From the NCBI GenBank assembly GCA_016630905.1, contig WBMQ01000006.1, forward strand, positions 558,001 to 622,000: DNA of 64,000 nt, written 5' to 3'. The notes under the pieces were generated by a model, which made no database searches, had not been told where the DNA came from, and worked only from the letters and a program-made list of their open reading frames with translations. The DNA comes from Capillidium heterosporum. Taxonomy: Eukaryota > Entomophthoromycota > Entomophthoromycetes > Entomophthorales > Capillidiaceae. Position 1 is the first letter of the stretch, and each line of letters starts with the position of its first letter. Shown here one piece after another: positions 57,250-64,000 of the stretch. The position numbers and the translations under genes were made by a program.

Positions 57250-58595
57250 TTCCTGCTGTTTGTAAAACTAAAGCTTCTCATTGAAATCAGTACATCTTTG
57301 GAATGAAGTACGATACTCTGAAACTTTTGAATTAATTTGATTTTTGGAGTTGGATAACCGGTTGGAAACCGAACACTCAAGTGATGAGGAGGATATCTAA
57401 CTTTTCTGCGATTTCATAGGTGCCTGATATCAGCAGACGATGCCATTAAACATGATTTGCAGATACTATTATCGACTTTTACATTACTTATAACAGATAA
57501 TTAGAATACAAAGTGGAGTTTAAAATCCCAACCTAATGCATAGCTCTAAATGAGCTATCAGCTAAAACTATCAAAATAGTAAAGTTGGCAAGTATGCCAC
57601 CTTAGCTATAAGGAGAGAAGTTCCTAATAGCTTGGGTTTCTAGTCAGCTAACGGTTGCAAAGGTGTTTTCTTTTCTATGAAATACTATAGTCCAATTAGA
57701 TATGGCTAGCATTTAAGCTATTTGAAGTATAGTCCAAGTTCCTGCAACGACATATCGATGTTTTTAGTATAGATATAGTAAAGTTTTGCTAAAAAGTCAG
57801 GTGCATAAAGTTTGAAAATATTACCCACTTTGAACGCTTTGCGCTAAAATAATCTAGCAGAGTTTTAGAGCACATTCATGGTATGGCAATGGGATCATTG
57901 CTATTATACGTTGTCTGTAGTTAAGGATATATTTATCAAATATGAACAGGCTGTTCGTAGCTTTCTGGAACGCTTGGAGTATACCCTATAAGGTTTGGAT
58001 GAGGATCTTTAGATCTACAAAGCTTTTGGACTTTTCCCCAGCGTCAGATTTATTTCAGAGCTAAAGCTCCTACCTTGGAAAGTATCTGGGGCTTGCACTA
58101 AAATATGTGGACGGCTATACCTTTAAGTGGAAAATACATCAGTAAAATTTTGTTGGAAGGCTGTATATATGACGAAAGGATATTACTTTGATATCCTATC
58201 GCAAAAACAGTACTATAATGGAAAATGCATAAATTTAAGGTTGCTATGTAGTGGCAAATCAATTACTCCTGATTGAAGCAACATAGCACATGCAGCTACA
58301 CTAATTTATTGGTCTGCTGGAAAACTAACTTCATTTATGATTCTGTTTAAGAAAACAAATCAGTAATTAGGAAGGAAAATACAAAAAAGGAAATGATTAA
58401 ACATAGAACACATATAATAAGGATAGATGTAGGGGAAATTTTAGATCCTACCATAGAACTAAGAGGACACAAGGTAGACCATGTGGAAAACCAACCAATA
58501 ACCAAATATATACTTAGTCCAGTGATCCAGAAAAGGTATATTGGTGTTTGTAAATAGGCTACAATTGATCAAGGGACGAGCTAGAATGCTAAGGG

Positions 58596-58604
58596 TATAT
58601 ATAG
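58596..58604 (+). promoter_or_regulatory. TATA box (TATATATAG)
   Basis: About 45-50 bp upstream of the ATG at 58647, as in copy A. Confidence 0.5.
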
Positions 58605-58646
58605 CCTAAATCCCACATTCAAATCTAAGTACCAAAAAAGTTTAGG

Positions 58647-60009
58647 ATGCGAGCGGCTTTGATAGCTTTACTGTTAACTTTCATCAATTTGAGCATACTC
58701 TCAGCTTTCAGCTTGGGCGAGAAGCTAAAGTTACGCACCATTTCGACGATCCATACCAGACACACTGGACATGAATTCAAGCAGTTATTGTTGAAAAGTG
58801 CGCTAAGAGGCTTGGAAGGCATCGAAGGGACTATTGCCAAAGCCTACAAGCGATCCCCACCAGCCGATCAGCAACCCACCCCCAACCAGTTGGAAGCCGG
58901 CATCTCTGCCAATGGCAAGAATTCAAGGTTCAAGAATGCAGTCCAAAAGGTACAAGAAGGCCTGCACCAGGGGTCTTTAAACGTACATAAAGCTGGGACC
59001 TCGACGCTACCAATCACCAACACCTCCAACAAGAACCTCAACCAGCTCAAGCAGATTACCAACGGTGCTCTGAACGCGGCGCAGTACGCAACCGGCAACA
59101 CAATCGTCAAGGAGGCTCAGGCAGGGACGTCCACTGCCTTCGACACCTTAAGTGTTGGTATAAACGCTGCCAAGTACGCCAACAAGTACGAAAAGGCTAA
59201 AGAGGGCAAGGATAAGGACCAGGCTTCGCGTGAAACCAGGTTGAAGAACACAGGTACAGTAACCGCCTTTGCTGGGTCAGTCGCGTCGACAGTAGGGACA
59301 TTAACCGACAACAAGGTGGCAAAGGCTGTGGGAGGGGGAGTAAAGACGCTCGGGCATCTCACCTCGGAAGTGACAACCTTCGAGAAGGGTGCCCAGTCCT
59401 TGAAGCCGGGGGCCAAACTCCTGGCTAAGGATGCCAAGGAGACGCTGTTTGGAAAACCCAGGCCTTGAGGCTGCATCTGCCAAGAAACAAAATCCCAACA
59501 GAGAGCTAAAAACTGAGCAATGGAAGCTCAATCAAGTTAAAGCCGAGAACAAGCACAAGAGCAACGTGCTCAAGGCGGTGGGTGCATTCTGTACCGCCTG
59601 CGGGAACGCCGTCTCGGCCGCCAATAATGTGGCATCAGCTGTCCTACCAAATACAAAGCCGGCGTTGGCTGCTGCTGCCGTGGGAACCCAAATCGCTGCA
59701 AACGGTGTGAACGCAGGAGTTGAGCAGATGCGCAAAGGGTACAAAGCCAAGGAGAACGCAATGCAGGACAAAATCGACAAGATGAAGCCGGTAGCCGATC
59801 AATACATCAAAGACAATCAGGCTAAGCAAGACCAAGCCCGACAAAAGGGCCAGGAGAACAGAACTAAGAAGGCAGATGCCAAGGCGGAGTTGCGGGCAAC
59901 AAACGACGCCAGGAAGGCCGATTTCGAAGCTAAGCGGAAAGCAGGCATAGACCCAAGACCAAAAAAGCCACAGGGATCTGCGGCTGCCGAGCCATCTAAA
60001 AAGAAATAA
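58647..60009 (+). CDS. secreted Lys-rich KRSPPAD-family protein, copy C (one frame break)
   Basis: ATG, signal peptide (LTFINLSILSAFSLG), then the conserved AYKRSPPAD..PTPNQLEAG block about 70 residues in, Asn/Ala-rich helical segments (LNAAQYATGN, INAAKYANKYEKAK), and TAFAGSVASTVG. At 59453-59456 (AAAA) the frame breaks: one extra A leads to a stop at 59468, while the +1 frame continues with EAASAKKQNPN, the C-x2-C block (FCTACGNAVSAANNVASAVLP), RKGYKAKENAMQDKI and the basic Lys/Arg/Ala coil, ending at 60009. Read through it is about 453 residues. It lacks the long H1-like tail of copy A. GC content is clearly higher than the surrounding DNA, suggesting coding constraint or different codon preference. 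Not a known family. The break differs in position from that in copy A. Confidence 0.65.
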
Positions 60010-61437
60010 GCGATAGCTTGATGGAGGTAGAGAAGGGTTAGGTAGAGCTGCACGTAGGCCAGGCCAAGAAAACAATAAGTCGATCTATCTGGTACCGAGA
60101 GAAAAGATCCATCGTGCACAAAGGCTACCCAGATGTCCTAAATTCCAATAAAGCCAATCAAATCAAAAAGGCGGCGGCCTGAAGCCTCCTACCTCTTAAG
60201 TACGAGTCTACATAAAATTGCATTTATCTACTTTATGTTCTAATACCCGTTAATAAAAATTGCTTTTGAGTATATTTGTTAAACACTAGCTTCAAAACTA
60301 AAGATCTATTTCTTCACGCCTGCTTGTCAGTAGGCTACTATGTAGTGCTTGCATTCAGCCCTCTACCTTTTATGTAGCCACAATGGCTCGATAAACACAA
60401 AAAGCTCGACTCTGGATTACAACCTCCCTTCACTAATATTATATATATCTCGTAGTCTCTCATCTTAAACTCTTAACTAATGCTTCTACTGATTAAAGTG
60501 TTGATTGGATGTCAAAATTAAATTAAATTTGAAAAGGCTAAATTTAATATACTGTTGACAATATCAAATTTTAAAATCAGTACTTACTTGGCCTAAGTTT
60601 GTTGGAAGTATAGTGTTGTAGCAGAGTAAGCTTACTGCATAAGACTTAAGTTGACAACTGGAAAAAAGTTTAGTATGGTGAACCATTTTGAAACGATATG
60701 TATGTCTAAAATTTATAAAAGAAAGGTTCAAGTGATAAGTACAACATAGCATAGGCATGTAAAAATATATGATTTTCTCATCTATAGCTACCTGTTTCGA
60801 TAATCCTATCTTACTTTGTTATCCTAAACTTCAATAAACTCAATTTGCCACCACTACATTCATTCCAGTAAACTAGCTGCTTACGTTGCCTTCAACAAAT
60901 CTCTCTTATATCACAATACTAGCTGGCATTCTTTATCCCTTTTCTACAAATTAGTTGGTGTTTGGACAAGTTGACTTTCTATTGCACGTGACATTGTAAA
61001 GCTTCTACCCTAAGTTGAACAGTTCCAAACTCTACATACAACCAATTCAAAGTTGAAAGCGATTTTAGTTGGTTGAAGAACAGAACAAGAAAGGTTACTG
61101 CTTGAAAGTAACAAAGTTAAATTGCTTTTCAATTTGATTGGCAAAGGAAAGCAATGGCTTTGACTGAGTAGTAAGGCGAAGTATTCAAAAGGAATAATGG
61201 AGATTTTATATAGGCAATGCGTATCAGTATGCTTGCATACATAAATAAACTATCTCTCATGTTTGAAATGGTGTTCCTGTAATGCTGTTCATCTAAGCTA
61301 TATGAAAATATCCTAAATAAAACAACACAAGCAAGATAAACTTTTAATTGCAATAGTGATAGATAAAGAAATGAGAAACTGTAAATATTAAGTGTGAGCT
61401 AAGCTCACTATATACACTAATCCCTAAGCTGCTCTTC
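60010..61437. other. 3' flank of unit C and intergenic
   Basis: Contains a relic of the longer C-terminal tail shared with copy B just past the stop (about 60090-60185) and the duplicated non-coding flank. The minus-strand open frame at 61129-61353 has no support. Confidence 0.45.
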
Positions 61438-63010
61438 CTAAGCCTTAGCACCGGTCTTGGTTTTCTTGGCTAAGGTAGAGTCCTCGTAGTCTATACCTCG
61501 TTTAGCACTGATTGGTTCAAAAGTTGCAGCTGAGTTTGAAGAGGGCAAGGGCTCAGTGAAGATGGCAGCTGGACCTACAAACGGCGAGTTGATGGTCTTG
61601 AACCTCTCATCGTAGGCTGTGAGAAGGCTAAGGGAAGGTATATTGGTAGATGTAGGTTGCTCAAGAAGAGGAGTAAATGAATGTGGAGATAATGAGATGG
61701 CGGGAATGGTATCCTTGATGGGGGCCCTACACATGGAGGGAAATGCTGAGACGGAGGGTTTTGGATTCCTAGTAGAAGTTACAAATGGAATTTGAGTCGA
61801 GGGCTTGACAGGTGCTTGATTTTTGAAGGAGCTCTGGTAAGGGCCCAAAGATGGTACGCTAACAGACCTCAGGTTCTCATAGTAGAGTGCTAGAAGACTG
61901 GATGATGGGGGACTAGCAGGTGCAGGCTGCTGGAACGAGGCGGTATATTGAGTTGATGGTAGTGATTCAGCAAGTGCTCCATCACGCCAGGGAGTGTGAG
62001 ATGAATTTGGTGGCAGTGAGTTGACAGGAGTTGAATTGAGATCGGAGTATGAGTGTATAGTTAGCTGATGATGTATAGTTGGAAGAACTGGAAGTCTCAA
62101 ACTGCCCATTAAATGTATTCGCCTCGTGATCGGCGCTGTAGGGATGTTCTCTGATGAAATTGACTTGGTCTTGGCGGGTAGGTGCTGGGTATTTGATAAT
62201 ACCATTGGTTTCAATACCACATCCTAATTGGTGCAGAGCATCCAGTAGAATGTCAACAACACCTTGGTCAAACTTTGTAGGATCGAACTTGCTCAAATAC
62301 CCGCCTTGCCATTTGAATGCTTCATTGGCCAGCAAAAGCAGCTCGTTAACTGAAAACTCGGCCTTTGTTACTCCATGCCAGTAGCAGAGTTCGCGGTATC
62401 TTATGATGCATCTAGCGGCCTCATATAGGCTTTTCTTGACCACAAAGCGAGAGTTGACATTTGAATTGAATGTGTAGAACGGATCGGCCCATAGGTAGCT
62501 AAAGATACTTCAAAAGGTTGTAGCCAATTGGCGTTATTGAAATCGTTGGTGTCTACTAAATCGCCCAACTTGAATACCGTACCATCAGCTATCATCCTGT
62601 TCTAAAGTAAAAGGTATTAGCAAATAGCTAAAAACATGCCTGATAAACTTACAATGATGCCTTCAAAGTTAGGTGATCCATTGACGATGCCTCTGGTAGG
62701 TAAAGTTAAACTAAGCTTGACATTTAAATCGGCACTGTCAAATATGAACGGACATACCGGTCCACCCTAAAGCAACAATAAGTTATATGTTAGGTATAGA
62801 AACTCTTACTGTCTTGACAAGATAGCCGGGTTTGTGTTTACAAACATCCACTATGAGTCCGGACCAGAAGTTAAATTGGAGTTGGATATGGTCATTGGCA
62901 AGGTGCTTGAAGTCTTCGGTGTAGAATAGCGTGACGAGTACGATTGCATAGCTCAAGGCTCCCAAGTGCTGACTTAGGTTAGGGTTGGTGAAGAAGAAGT
63001 AGTCCAGCAT
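61438..63010 (-). CDS. unidentified spliced gene with two compensating frame breaks
   Basis: Exons 62810-63010, 62653-62766 and 61438-62601 (introns 43 and 51 nt) start at an ATG and total about 492 residues. The first part encodes TNPNLSQHLGALSYAIVLV...FWSGLIVDVCKHKPGYLVKTGGPVCPFIFDSADLNVKLSL. Within exon 3 the frame moves by -1 (or +2) near 62496-62510 into YLWADPFYTFNSNVNSRFVV..SLYEAARCIIRY...LLLANEAFKWQGGYLSKFD. It returns by +1 somewhere between about 62040 and 62160 to the original frame. The C-terminal half is Pro/Ser-rich with two diverged copies of an SLL.(L/A)Y(Y/D)E...(P)..GP motif and ends in a basic KKTKTGAKA. No family is recognised; the basic tail might be nuclear localization. 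Because the two shifts cancel and both flanks are coding-like, errors in sequence are a fair explanation. Confidence 0.5.
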
Positions 63011-64000
63011 CGTTTGTATCGGTAGTTTCTGAGAGTAGGCTGAAGTTTGGGACTTTGAAAAAGCTAAAGTACAATTCAGCTGTCCTTTTATATTTATTCA
63101 GAACGCTAGAATGCATCCCTTCCGAAATGACATATGCTTTGGACTTTGCAGCGAGCATCCCTAGAAAACCTGTTTTCTGCCTTTAATTTGAATCATCTTT
63201 TTGGTAACGTGACAAGTAGCTGCTCTATCAAAATGGATTAAATAAGGAAACCCTGTTCTGGACAGTTCGTATACCCAGCATTAATCCTAATCCAATGTCT
63301 TTATTTCAGCAGGGAAACATGATTCATAGATAAGCTATCATAGTGTCATGACGACTGAGTTAACGTTTTTGAAGCATCCGTTTTGACTGAAGCCAGACAT
63401 CCTATAAATATAAGTATGCTTTTTGAGCTGAAGCAGCCACCAATGACCGCCAGGGCTCTTCAGCGATGATTGGGCCACAGTCGCTACCCATCAATAACAG
63501 CTTATCTTAGATGCAGCTACGGAAGGCATAGGCCAACCAAGTAGTCAACATTAATCGACAAGTATATTGAAGTGGAATCTATCTGAAAAACTGATCAAGA
63601 GGGAAATTTCCCAATTAGGATATATGCTGGTTTAGGAGTTTTGAAGTTGCTAAATTAATGACTAATCGCCTTTCCAAAGTTCGAAGTGCAATATGGGAAC
63701 AGGTTGTACAATACAAAGGAAGTCATAAAAGCACTTGCTGATTGTAGTTATAAACAAAGGATAAAGCACATAGCCACATTCTTTATATCGACAAGGGTCG
63801 GCAATTTATCTTCAATCAGAATCGACTTTTCATTTTAGATAATCTAACATGTAATTGTAAAGTACTTTTGGATGCTAATGGTGTTTATTAGATATGGCTT
63901 AAATTTTGACAGTACATTTTTATAATAATATAGAATCGTGTTTTAAGCTCTTTAAGTGAACATCGCCATCTATTCAACAAAATCTTTGTTATTTAATTTT
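63011..64000. other. intergenic with decayed coding relic at the right end
   Basis: A minus-strand TATAAAAG at about 63088 may be the promoter of the preceding gene. The right edge (63860-63965) matches 56200-56345 as a stop-filled relic. Nothing else is supported. Confidence 0.4.

Larger units (their letters stand above)
54761..58595. other. gene graveyard, no intact gene
   Basis: Scattered coding-like fragments on both strands with many stops: a hydrophobic segment near 55770-55860, a minus-strand fragment at 56170-56358, and stop-interrupted coding-like sequence at about 57900-58140 (for example EHIHGMAMGS and LALKYVDGYTFKWK). None can be assigned. It also contains the imperfect inverted repeat at 57129-57249. 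Confidence 0.45.
58590..61110 (+). repeat. segmental duplication unit C
   Basis: Homologous to units A and B, including the 3' non-coding flank up to the AAGAAAGGTTACTGCTTGAAAG landmark. The coding part is visibly GC-richer than its flanks. Confidence 0.75.

Noticed and set aside
57890-57930. HGMAMGS motif suggesting a Penelope-type reverse transcriptase
   Set aside because: Only one short match; surrounding frames lack other reverse transcriptase blocks.
59117-60119. Long antisense ORFs under copy C
   Set aside because: Same shadow effect in GC-richer coding DNA; no domains, and non-conserved.
1-64000. CRISPR array, rRNA genes, phage or bacterial operons
   Set aside because: No regularly spaced identical repeats, no rRNA-like sequence, and gene structure is eukaryotic throughout.

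Overview
This is an AT-rich stretch of a fungal nuclear genome. Fungal origin is supported by a Chs7-type chitin-synthase export chaperone, a GH5 exo-1,3-beta-glucanase, a Zn2Cys6 transcription factor, an HP1 chromodomain protein, and splicing factors whose genes are cut by many very short GT..AG introns (mostly 32-65 nt, several with ctaat/ctaac branch-like motifs). Ygene content such as a PUF60-like factor, HP1 and an RsmH/METTL15-type methyltransferase points away from budding yeasts. Low GC, sparse genes and long decayed intergenic DNA would fit an early-diverging fungus, but the lineage cannot be fixed from the sequence alone.

Layout. 1.5-2.5 kb: secreted Gly/His repeat protein. 4.8-6.0 kb: spliced Chs7-family gene (7 exons, minus). 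7.4-10.3 kb: a divergent pair of splicing-factor genes, PUF60-like (8 exons, minus) and a short Prp40-like WW/FF gene (6 exons, plus). 11.3-12.8 kb: SulP anion transporter without a STAS domain. 14.4-15.5 and 39.8-40.8 kb: two inverted, diverged ~1 kb repeats with TG...CA ends, probably solo LTRs. 19.0-20.5 kb: kynurenine-3-monooxygenase-like flavoprotein. 25.1-26.0 kb: broken Zn2Cys6 regulator. 31.4-32.1 kb: HP1. 32.9-34.5 kb: RsmH/METTL15-like methyltransferase. 34.9-36.7 kb: two unidentified spliced genes, or one. 38.6-39.4 kb: possible membrane-protein exons.

The right third (42-63 kb) is accessory-like: a frame-broken GH5 glucanase, a decayed F-box/LRR gene, three dispersed copies (two largely intact, one decayed) of a secreted, Lys-rich protein family with a conserved KR-SPPAD motif, a 3-TM glycoprotein gene, and a long gene-graveyard at 54.8-58.6 kb.

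A recurring oddity is single-base frame breaks. I count eleven in eight genes; nine behave as one extra base and two as a missing base (or two extra). Many sit at short homopolymers. Assembly error, pseudogenization and translational +1 frameshifting all remain possible; raw reads or RNA data would decide. Splice models here were derived by hand from reading-frame and GT..AG continuity, so exon ends are inferences, although phases agree throughout most models.
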